Both the position numbers and the translations under genes were made by a program. A stretch of 64,000 bases of DNA from an uncultured Collinsella sp. (GTDB lineage: Bacteria; Actinomycetota; Coriobacteriia; Coriobacteriales; Coriobacteriaceae): NCBI GenBank assembly GCA_958439425.1, contig CAUBVH010000011.1, forward strand, positions 1-64,000. The letters run 5' to 3'. The notes beneath the pieces are model-generated. The model had not been told where the DNA came from. It made no database searches and saw only the letters and a program-made list of their open reading frames with translations. This document shows positions 55,237 to 64,000 of the stretch, in pieces; position 1 is the first letter of the stretch, and every line of letters starts with the position of its first letter.

Positions 55237-55268
55237 GGCGTTCCTTTGTCTGGCATGGGTTGCCGCGC

Positions 55269-55329
55269 GTATACGTGGGCAGTGCGGATATCGATGAAGT
55301 ACTATGATAGCCGCGCTGCCCACGTATAC
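55269..55329. promoter_or_regulatory. Inverted repeat in the kinase leader
   Basis: GTATACGTGGGCAG (55269-55282) and CTGCCCACGTATAC (55316-55329) are perfect inverted repeats; with one mismatch the arms extend to 19 bp. The 23-bp centre is AT-rich and could hold a promoter. It lies 33 bp before the kinase start, between the FHA and kinase genes. Confidence 0.7.
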
Positions 55330-55407
55330 CGCTGAGTATTGTCGTTTACGACGCAGAAGGTAGAAGACGAAAGACGGACGACGACCGTCTTTCGATCGCC
55401 GTCCGCG

Positions 55408-56370
55408 CTAGTCCACAATGACAAGGAATGTCGTGTAGAGACCCAGATGGACCCTGTCGCTGTTTTCGATTTCCACCGGGGGATAGATCTTGCCGGGTTC
55501 GCGTTGGTCGCGCGGCGGCTCAATCACAATATCGCCGTTGCCCGCGCCCGATTCGAGCACTGTGCCGTTGGTCGACCCAAGGCCCTGGGCGTACCAGTGT
55601 CCACCTTCGAGCCAAATGCGAAGATGCTCGCGCGATGCATCAGCGCCTACATCGGTGATGCTGGGCGAGGTTTTGGGCAAGGACCCAATTACCGTGCCGC
55701 GCGGATCGCGTGTGAGGGGATGGATTTGCATGTCGGCGCAGTTGTCGGCATGGGTTCTGAGCAGACCGAGGTTGGGGGCGACGGTGCGCGGCTGCTCTAG
55801 GCTGCTCATAAAGCCACGTCCGACGGTAGTTTCGGTGGTGCCAAAGTGCCCGCCCGTCTTGCTGTCGCAAAAGCGCTCGACGGTGGCCACGCCCTGAACG
55901 GGATCGGCGAGTGCGCCCGTCGCCACAAAGAGCATCAGGAAGAGCGTGCTCTTTTCGCGCAAGGCATTGCCGTCAAAGATGTCGATGCGATTGAGGGCAT
56001 TTGCATATAGGCGGCTGTCCAGCTTGTAGCTGGTGAGAGCCGACATCATTTCGTTGGCGGCCGGACCGCGATAGTGCTCGGCGATTGCCTGATAGGCGGA
56101 CTCGCCCCCGCCGAGCTTGCTGCAGATTGCCACGGAAAGGTTGAGCGTGGTGACGGTAAAGTCGCTGTAGATGGCGGGCACGCACTGGTCAGGCTCGCGA
56201 TGGACGATGTAGCGGGTGAGATACGAGCGGTTGGAAGAGCATTTCTCGAGCAGGGTACTGCCGAGATAAGAGTTTCCATTGATGAGCATTCGGGCGATCT
56301 CGAGATGTTTAAGACCGCCGAACGAGCGAATATCGTTATAGAGGACCGAGCACGGCGTCTCTGCTGCCAC
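55408..56370 (-). CDS. FHA-domain protein
   Basis: A 320-aa protein. The C-terminal 100 residues are an FHA phosphothreonine-binding domain: the pattern VIGSLPKTSPSI, ASREHLRI and LGSTNGTVL covers the GR, SRxH and N positions, with the first Arg replaced. The first 220 residues are helical and unrecognised. It probably binds the phosphorylated kinase at 53152 or its substrate. GTG at 56370 has GAGGAGG five bases upstream; a TTG at 56400 has none, so I use the GTG. Confidence 0.8.
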   Translation of the reverse strand: MAAETPCSVLYNDIRSFGGLKHLEIARMLINGNSYLGSTLLEKCSSNRSYLTRYIVHREPDQCVPAIYSDFTVTTLNLSVAICSKLGGGESAYQAIAEHYRGPAANEMMSALTSYKLDSRLYANALNRIDIFDGNALREKSTLFLMLFVATGALADPVQGVATVERFCDSKTGGHFGTTETTVGRGFMSSLEQPRTVAPNLGLLRTHADNCADMQIHPLTRDPRGTVIGSLPKTSPSITDVGADASREHLRIWLEGGHWYAQGLGSTNGTVLESGAGNGDIVIEPPRDQREPGKIYPPVEIENSDRVHLGLYTTFLVIVD

Positions 56371-56549
56371 GGATACCTCCTCTGATTGCTTCCTAGCCAA
56401 TATGGCGATAGGAATTAATGGCCCCCGGTGGGCGACGTATTAAATGGCTGCGCAATATATAGCGTAACCAAAGCAACATTATAGGCCACATGTTCGAAAT
56501 TGCAGGAAGACTGGGAGATTTGGTTTGGACTGGACGGAAATCCCCCCTC

Positions 56550-56689
56550 TGTCTTGATCTATAACAATTAGGACCGATTTTACTCGGTAACTGTTACAGA
56601 TTGAGACGCTTGTGAACCGTGTCGACCGTTTGTCTCGATCTGTAACACGTAGAGGAAGATTTGCCCTGTGGATGTTACAGATTGAGACA
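56550..56689. repeat. 59-bp interrupted palindrome array, locus 6 (2 units)
   Basis: Units 56550-56608 and 56631-56689, 22 bp apart, interiors 27 bp. Lies between the divergently transcribed FHA and helicase genes. The bases on either side (56371-56549, 56690-56959) hold the two promoter regions; a TATACT at 56755-56760 could serve the helicase, with a long leader. Confidence 0.95.
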
Positions 56690-56959
56690 ATCGCCCCAGA
56701 TCGGCCCCGTCAGCCCCGTCATCTGTGGTTTACGTGGGGTCATGCGAACCGAGGGTATACTAACCGGCGGCGAATCTGCTCCATCGCTTAGGGCCGCTGC
56801 GTCTGGACGGCGCGTGAAAGGCTGCCAAAGCGATCGCCAGCGTGCTGAGCAACGTCCTCTCTGTGCGCACCTGTTTTTGTATGTATTAGCGCACTACCAA
56901 GCACGCTCGCGCGGCCGCATGCCGTGCCCACAACGCGTGCAGATAAGGAACAACAACAT

Positions 56960-59230
<2,271 letters not shown>

Positions 59231-59263
59231 CACACGTGTCGCGCGGTAAGGCGAGATGAATTT

Positions 59264-59297
59264 GGACCCCGAGCAGACTATGCTCGGGGTCCTTTTT
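59264..59297 (+). terminator. Intrinsic terminator of the helicase gene
   Basis: GGACCCCGAGCA (59264-59275) pairs perfectly with TGCTCGGGGTCC (59281-59292), five T follow. Confidence 0.95.
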
Positions 59298-60066
59298 AGT
59301 GGGCGCAGTTTGAGGTGGGCCGGCTCCCTAACGAAAATGCACGGAGACGGTCGCGGCAAGAGATGTGGGCTATCGGCTTAGTTGGAGATTCGCGTATGCG
59401 GGGTTCTGGCATCGACGGAGAACGTGAAACTCCCCACTGACACGCGGCGGCTGCGGTGCCCGGGCGGATACGCCAGGGATTCCGCTCGCCGTCTGGCACC
59501 CCTGCTGCCATTTGGCTTTCACGCTCGCATTCTTTTGGATGTGAGCGTGTTTTTTCACGGCATGCACGGGTCCCCTCGGGTGCACCGTGCATTTTTGGGA
59601 GTATTCAGCAGGCCGGGGCGGCTGCATACGCACCGGAAGCGTCTTTTTGGGCCAGCGAGATCCTTCGACAGACTATTTGGGTTGGCGGACGGGGTCCGGC
59701 GCGGCGATATCACACGTTTCGCGTCGCGCCGGGCCCCAAAATGACGCCGATTGCGCGGCTTCCCCGATTCGCGGCGTCGCCGACGGGGACCGCGATGCTG
59801 AATACTCCGGTTTTTGCACGGTCCAAGCGGGGGTACGTTGGGACGGGAAGGGGTGCCCCCGTCTTTTTATGCATGACGCAAGCGAAATTATGCAAGACAA
59901 TAGGGCACCATGCACCGGATACCCAGATTGGGGGCGACATGCGCCGCGATACGGGGTCGGGTGCCTCACCGGGAATAGCCACGAGGGTTACAAAACTATA
60001 GAGACATCCAAATATCGCCTAAAAACCGTTTATCGGAGAATAAATACCGTTCACCGGTCATAATGA
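59298..60066. other. Hairpin-rich stretch without a convincing gene
   Basis: About 770 bases with several overlapping short frames but none with a good ribosome site or a recognisable product. Plus-strand hairpins: 59520-59549 with six T, 59563-59591 with five T, 59691-59737 (17-bp arms with few mismatches), 59743-59778, and 59842-59863 with five T. Three of them look like terminators. It may encode one or more small RNAs, or be decayed DNA. I cannot match it to 6S, SRP, RNase P or tmRNA. Confidence 0.5.
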
Positions 60067-60094
60067 TTGTTCTGGCTTTGGGCTTATCTACAAT
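60067..60094 (+). promoter_or_regulatory. Promoter of the alpha-glucoside PTS operon
   Basis: TTGTTC (60067-60072) and TACAAT (60089-60094), 16 bp apart, precede the antiterminator-type element and the EIIA gene. Confidence 0.6.
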
Positions 60095-60119
60095 AGATCC
60101 CGTAAAAAGAAATGCGGAA

Positions 60120-60151
60120 GGTTACCGAGTCCCTCGGACGTGGGCCTAACC
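60120..60151 (+). promoter_or_regulatory. Candidate ribonucleic antiterminator (RAT) site
   Basis: GGTTA at 60120 pairs with TAACC at 60147-60151, with CCGAG/CTCGG inside and an asymmetric GGGCC loop, the general shape of LicT/SacY target hairpins (GG...GGCAAAACC type ending). A LicT-family gene is in the operon it leads. The last bases (CTAACCAAA) could instead pair with TTTGGTTGG at 60197-60206, giving a competing structure. Confidence 0.5.
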
Positions 60152-60231
60152 AAAGTCTTTGAACGGGTGTGTCTCTATGGATGCATTCGCTTGATTTTGG
60201 TTGGGCTATATTTATGAAGGGACATGCCACC

Positions 60232-60744
60232 ATGGGTTTCTTTTCTCGCCTGATGGGCGGTTCGGATGAGCAGAAGACTGCAGCTTCCGAGTTCGAAATC
60301 CTCGCTCCCGTTTCCGGCGAGCTTGTTCATCTAGAAAATACCAATGACCCCGCTTTTAGCAGCCGTGCCGTGGGCGATGGCGTTGCCGTGGTTCCCCAAG
60401 AGGGAACGGTGTGCGCTCCTGTTTCCGGCACCGTCGCGGCGCTGTTTCCGACTGAGCACGCGCTGGGCATCATGTCCGACGACAGCTCTGCTCAGGTGAT
60501 GCTGCATATCGGAATCGACACTGTTAAACTTGAGGGCAAGGGCTTCCATGCGCTTGTTGCTCAGGGTGACCATGTCGACGCGGGCCAGCCCCTCGTCGAG
60601 GTCGATTTCGACGCGGTTCGCGCCGCTGGCTTCGACCCCACGGTCTTTGTTATCGTGTGCGAGCGTTCGGAGAACTCGACTCTTCGTGAGCATGCTTCCG
60701 GCCCTGTTGCTGTTAAAGAGCCTGTCGTCTGGCTTTCCGAGTAA
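60232..60744 (+). CDS. PTS EIIA-Glc-type component
   Basis: A 170-aa phosphocarrier of the glucose family. The active histidine is in VMLHIGIDTVKLEGKGF (with the partner histidine of the family in FPTEHALGI), and VDFDAVRAAGFDPTVFVIV closes the beta sandwich. It hands phosphate from HPr to the EIIB domain of the EIICB coded downstream, and may serve other glucose-family EIIBs such as murP. ATG at 60232 follows AAGGGA at a slightly long distance; earlier in-frame ATGs exist at 60214 and 60178. Confidence 0.92.
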   Translation: MGFFSRLMGGSDEQKTAASEFEILAPVSGELVHLENTNDPAFSSRAVGDGVAVVPQEGTVCAPVSGTVAALFPTEHALGIMSDDSSAQVMLHIGIDTVKLEGKGFHALVAQGDHVDAGQPLVEVDFDAVRAAGFDPTVFVIVCERSENSTLREHASGPVAVKEPVVWLSE

Positions 60745-60762
60745 ATTCTTGTGGTGGGTACC

Positions 60763-61617
60763 GTGGTTATCAAGCGAGTTTTCAACAATAACGTCGCAAT
60801 GGTCACTTCGGACGATGGCTCCGAGCTCATTGTCATCGGTCGAGGCCTCTGCTTTGGCCGTCATGCCGGCGACGCTATCGATGAAGCATCGGTCGAAAAG
60901 ACCTATGCGCTGCAGGAGGGCACTTCTCAGGATTCGCGTACGATTGACCGCTTGGCACATCTTTTGGAGTCCATTCCCACCGTCAACCTCGTGATTGCCG
61001 AGGACATTGTTCAGATGCTCCGTCGAGAGCTCAATGTTGATGTCAACGACAAGATTCTCATTGCTCTTGCAGACCATATCAGCCTTGCTTTGGAGCGCGA
61101 GCGCAAGGGCGTCTCCTGCGAGAATCCGTTGCTGCTCGAGATCCAGCAGTTCTATCGCAAGGAGTATGCGCTTGCGGGCCGTGCGCTGCAGATTGTCAAG
61201 GAGTATATGGGCTTCCAGATGAGCGAAGAAGAGCAGGGTTTTATTACGCTGCATATCGTCAACGCCACCATGCCGCAACGCTCCGACCGTCTCATCATCT
61301 CGGTCCAGCTTGTTCGCGACGTGCTCGCGATTGTTTCCGAGCGCTATGCCACGACCCTCGATGACACCTCGCTGCCTTACGAACGTTTCGTTCGTCACCT
61401 GCAGTTTTTCGCGCAGCGAGCGCTCGATCCTGCGGCCGGGCAAATCAATGGTGACGCGCTGTTCCGAATCGATGAAACGGTGTACCCGTGCGCATTCTCG
61501 TGCGCGGACGCCATAGCCGCCCACTTGTCGTCTACCTATAACGTTGTCGTTACCAATGCCGAGAAGAGTTATCTCGCTTACCACATTGTTAACCTGCTTG
61601 GAGAACCTGGTCTCTAG
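60763..61617 (+). CDS. LicT/BglG-family transcriptional antiterminator
   Basis: An RNA-binding antiterminator of about 284 aa: CAT domain (1-55; VIKRVFNNNVAMV and IGRGLCFGRHAGDAI) and two PRD domains (about 65-170 and 172-284) with phosphorylatable histidines (DRLAHLLE, LADHISLALER, LHIVNATMPQRSDRL, YLAYHIVNLL). PTS phosphorylation of the PRDs turns it on or off, and it then binds a RAT hairpin to stop early termination; the element at 60120 is the candidate. GTG at 60763 gives the usual LicT N-terminus; GTG at 60751 is possible. Confidence 0.92.
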   Translation: MVIKRVFNNNVAMVTSDDGSELIVIGRGLCFGRHAGDAIDEASVEKTYALQEGTSQDSRTIDRLAHLLESIPTVNLVIAEDIVQMLRRELNVDVNDKILIALADHISLALERERKGVSCENPLLLEIQQFYRKEYALAGRALQIVKEYMGFQMSEEEQGFITLHIVNATMPQRSDRLIISVQLVRDVLAIVSERYATTLDDTSLPYERFVRHLQFFAQRALDPAAGQINGDALFRIDETVYPCAFSCADAIAAHLSSTYNVVVTNAEKSYLAYHIVNLLGEPGL

Positions 61618-61716
61618 GCATAACGTGCCCACACATCGATTGATATGAGGCAGGGCTTATGGCCTTGTCCAGGGCACATCTGTCTTAATTTGCGGAAAAG
61701 GAAGGGGAGTACCGCT

Positions 61717-63333
61717 ATGACCGCAAAAAAGAAGTTCAATTTCAAAGCGCCGTTGGAGGTGTTCGCGAAGTCAATCGTTCAGCCGATGATGTATCTCTCG
61801 GTTGCCGGCATTCTGCTCATCGTGGGCATTATTCTGACCAACAAGACCATTTGCGCCTTGATCCCCGTACTGGGCTCCGGTCCGTTCCAGCTTGTGGGCG
61901 CCGTTGTCTATCAGTCGCTGATGTTTATCATCAACAACCTCTCGATTCTGTTCTGCGTGGGCATCGCCGGCGCCATGGCAAAGAAGAACAAGGGCCATGC
62001 TTCGCTGATCGCCCTGATGTCGTTCTTCCTGTTCCTGCAGGCTAACAACATCGTGCTCAACGCCACCGGCTCTCTTGCCGAAGCGAGCGGCATGCTCGGT
62101 CTTACCGGAACCGGTCAGAGCACCGTTATGGGCATTCAGGTGCTCGACACCGGCGTGTTTGGCGGCATCATTCTTGGTTGCATCACCGGTGCCGTGTTCA
62201 ACAAGTACTCGAACAAGCAGTTCCCCATTGCCCTTTCGATGTTCTCGGGCGTTCGTTTTCCGTTCCTGATCATGATCATCATTTCCTGGATCATGGGTGC
62301 TGGCTTCTGCATCGTTTGGCCTCCGGTTCAGGGTGCCATCTCCTCCGTCGCCGGCATTATTAAGGAATCCGGCAACATCGGCCTCTTTATTTACGGCATG
62401 CTCAACAAGCTGCTCGTTCCTACCGGTCTGCACCACCTCATCTACACCCCGTTCCAGTTCTCCGATGTGGGCGGCACCCTTACGCTGGGCGATCAGGTTA
62501 TCGCCGGCGCCTATCCCATCCGTGTCGCCGAGATGGCAATGACGGGCCAGCCCTTCTCCGATAGCACCTACTTCAACAGCTATACCTTCAACAACCTGTG
62601 GCCCTACATCGGTATCGGTCTCGCCTTTATCTTCACCGCCTACAAGCAGAACAAGGACAAGACCAAGGCTGTCATCATCCCGCTGATCATCACCGCCGTG
62701 CTTTCCTGCGTGACCGAGCCCATGGACTTCCTCTTTGTCTTTGCCGCTCCCGTGCTCTTTGTCGTTCACTCGGTTCTTTCCGGCATCTTCCTGGTCCTGC
62801 TCAAGGTCCTCTCCGTGCCCGCTTCGACTGCAGGCGGCATCATCAACATCGTGGTTTCCAACCTGGTTCTTGGTGTCGATAAGACCAACTGGCCGATGAT
62901 GCTCGTGCTCGGAGTCGTCAACGCCGCGCTGTACTTCTTCCTCTTCACCTTCCTTATTAAGAAGCTCAACCTCCACACGCCTGGTCGCGAGGAGGAGTCC
63001 GAGCTCGCCGAGTCCGTTGCCGAGGGCGAGGCCGCCGCGTCTGTCGCGGTGAAGCAGGGCGCTGTTGCCGCAGCTCCCGCAGAGGGCGTCGATGCAGGTA
63101 TTGCCGACCTGGTCGCAGGTCTTGGCGGCAAGGACAACATCGAGGAGCTCGAGAACTGCTTTACGCGTCTCCGCGTGAACGTTAAGAACCCGGACCTCAT
63201 CGATGAGAGCCTCATCAACCACGTGCCCAACAGCGGCATCAACCGCAACGGCAACAATATCCAGATCATCTTTGGCATGAAGGTCGCCGAGATGCGCGAC
63301 AAGGTCGAGAACGCAATTGAGAAGGAGCAGTAA
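61717..63333 (+). CDS. PTS EIICB, alpha-glucoside/maltose type
   Basis: A 538-aa sugar permease: EIIC (about 15-425) with ten membrane segments and the LVPTGLHHLIYTPFQF and TEPMDFLFVFAAP motifs of the maltose/alpha-glucoside subfamily, a linker rich in Ala and Glu (about 430-465), and EIIB (about 468-538) with the phosphorylated cysteine in EELENCFTRLRVNV. It needs the EIIA coded at 60232. ATG at 61717 follows AAGGGGAG. Followed after three bases by the GH4 gene, so imported sugar phosphate is split at once. Confidence 0.92.
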   Translation: MTAKKKFNFKAPLEVFAKSIVQPMMYLSVAGILLIVGIILTNKTICALIPVLGSGPFQLVGAVVYQSLMFIINNLSILFCVGIAGAMAKKNKGHASLIALMSFFLFLQANNIVLNATGSLAEASGMLGLTGTGQSTVMGIQVLDTGVFGGIILGCITGAVFNKYSNKQFPIALSMFSGVRFPFLIMIIISWIMGAGFCIVWPPVQGAISSVAGIIKESGNIGLFIYGMLNKLLVPTGLHHLIYTPFQFSDVGGTLTLGDQVIAGAYPIRVAEMAMTGQPFSDSTYFNSYTFNNLWPYIGIGLAFIFTAYKQNKDKTKAVIIPLIITAVLSCVTEPMDFLFVFAAPVLFVVHSVLSGIFLVLLKVLSVPASTAGGIINIVVSNLVLGVDKTNWPMMLVLGVVNAALYFFLFTFLIKKLNLHTPGREEESELAESVAEGEAAASVAVKQGAVAAAPAEGVDAGIADLVAGLGGKDNIEELENCFTRLRVNVKNPDLIDESLINHVPNSGINRNGNNIQIIFGMKVAEMRDKVENAIEKEQ

Positions 63334-63336
63334 ACA

Positions 63337-64000
63337 ATGATCATTACTCTGTGTGGTGGCGGATCCACCTTTACCCCCGGCATCGTCAAGTCCATCGCCC
63401 TGCGCAAGGACGAGCTCGACGTTGACGAGATTCGTCTGTACGACATCAACGAGGAGCGCCAGCGCAAGATCGGCGTGCTCGTGGACTGGATTTTGCACGA
63501 GGATCTTGGCCTGGACATCAAGCTCACGGTGACCACCGACAAGGAGACTGCCTTTACGGATGCCAGCTTCGTGTTTGCCCAGATGCGCGTGGGCGGCTAC
63601 GCCATGCGCGAGCAGGACGAGAAGATTCCGCTGCGTCACGGCTGCGTGGGCCAGGAGACTTGCGGTTGCGGCGGCCTTGCCTACGGCATGCGCACCATCT
63701 TCCCCATGGTCGAGCTGATCGATGACGTTGAGAAGTACGCCAAGAAGGACTACTGGATTCTCAACTACTCCAACCCTGCCGCCATCGTGTCCGAGGGCTG
63801 CCGTGTGCTGCGCCCCAACGCTCGCATCATCAACATCTGCGACATGCCGATCGCGATCATCGACGTGGTTTGCGCCGCGCTCGATATCGACAAGAAGGAT
63901 GTCGAGTACGATTACTTTGGCCTCAACCACTTTGGTTGGTTCACCTCGATCCGCCATAAGGGCGAGGAGGTGCTCCCGCAGCTGCGCGAGTACATCAAGG
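63337..64000 (+). CDS. 6-phospho-alpha-glucosidase, GH4 (3' end cut by window)
   Basis: The first 221 residues of a family 4 glycosidase, which uses NAD+ and Mn2+. MIITLCGGGSTFTPGIV is the NAD-binding start, NYSNPAAIVSEG and INICDMPIAI hold the substrate and metal cysteine, and YFGLNHFGWFT the metal histidine. CDMP and NHFGWFT suit the alpha-glucosidase branch (GlvA/MalH type). It hydrolyses the 6-phosphorylated alpha-glucoside delivered by the EIICB. The gene runs past base 64000. ATG at 63337 follows AAGGAG. Confidence 0.92.
   Translation, partial: MIITLCGGGSTFTPGIVKSIALRKDELDVDEIRLYDINEERQRKIGVLVDWILHEDLGLDIKLTVTTDKETAFTDASFVFAQMRVGGYAMREQDEKIPLRHGCVGQETCGCGGLAYGMRTIFPMVELIDDVEKYAKKDYWILNYSNPAAIVSEGCRVLRPNARIINICDMPIAIIDVVCAALDIDKKDVEYDYFGLNHFGWFTSIRHKGEEVLPQLREYIK

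Noticed and set aside
59382..60063. Several overlapping reading frames of 90-180 residues on the plus strand
   Set aside because: They overlap in different frames, cross terminator-like hairpins, lack ribosome sites and show no recognisable protein features.

Overview
The window looks like chromosomal DNA of a human-gut Coriobacteriia actinomycete, most likely Collinsella or a close relative. Reasons: GC-rich genes with G/C third positions, an L31 with an alanine/lysine tail, a ribosomal-leader-like RNA before rpmE, strong PTS and MurNAc-salvage gene content, and very repeat-rich intergenic spaces. The genus is inferred, not proven. About 48 intact protein genes, two tRNAs, one truncated integrase and one gene cut at the end of the window are described.

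Layout. 0-6 kb: adenine deaminase, two Cof-type HAD phosphatases, citrate synthase, an ACT protein. 6.2-13.9 kb: an island bracketed by a 64-bp direct repeat (62/64 identical). It holds a decapitated tyrosine integrase, a YozG-type regulator with its DUF2975 membrane partner, and two related small secreted peptides, each next to an unusual ABC transporter (one permease with two fused copies, one permease-ATPase fusion). This reads as a bacteriocin-like export or signalling locus. 14-27 kb: housekeeping genes rpmE, secA, prfB, yitT-like, split transketolase, ftsEX, rnr. 26.8-33 kb: serine recombinase, VanZ-like protein, then MurNAc salvage (murR, murQ, murP, mupG). 34-36.6 kb: tRNA-Gln, tRNA-Glu, TPR protein, smpB, flavin reductase, rubredoxin. 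36.9-49 kb: NRAMP, gltBD, a hypothetical, an AbiEi/DUF559-type nuclease-like gene, an amidohydrolase. 49-56 kb: copper island (csoR, copZ, copA) and a Ser/Thr kinase-FHA pair. 57-64 kb: RGG-tailed DEAD-box helicase, a hairpin-rich gene-free stretch, and an alpha-glucoside PTS operon (EIIA, LicT, EIICB, GH4 phosphoglucosidase, cut at the end).

Three signals stand out. (1) A 59-bp interrupted palindrome with 16-bp arms and a variable interior of exactly 27 bp (14 of 15 copies) recurs at six intergenic loci between 36.7 and 56.7 kb, always in groups of two or more, usually 21-22 bp apart and in one orientation. Two such pairs tightly bracket the nuclease-like gene. (2) Release factor 2 carries Ser-Pro-Thr where the family has Ser-Pro-Phe. 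In the same window TAG is the commonest stop (28 of 49 genes) and TGA the rarest (6), and one of those TGAs sits exactly where a zinc-ribbon protein should have a cysteine. (3) Several different hairpin repeat families share a GGGAC core between family-specific arms.

Most long antisense reading frames are shadows of GC-rich genes and are left out.
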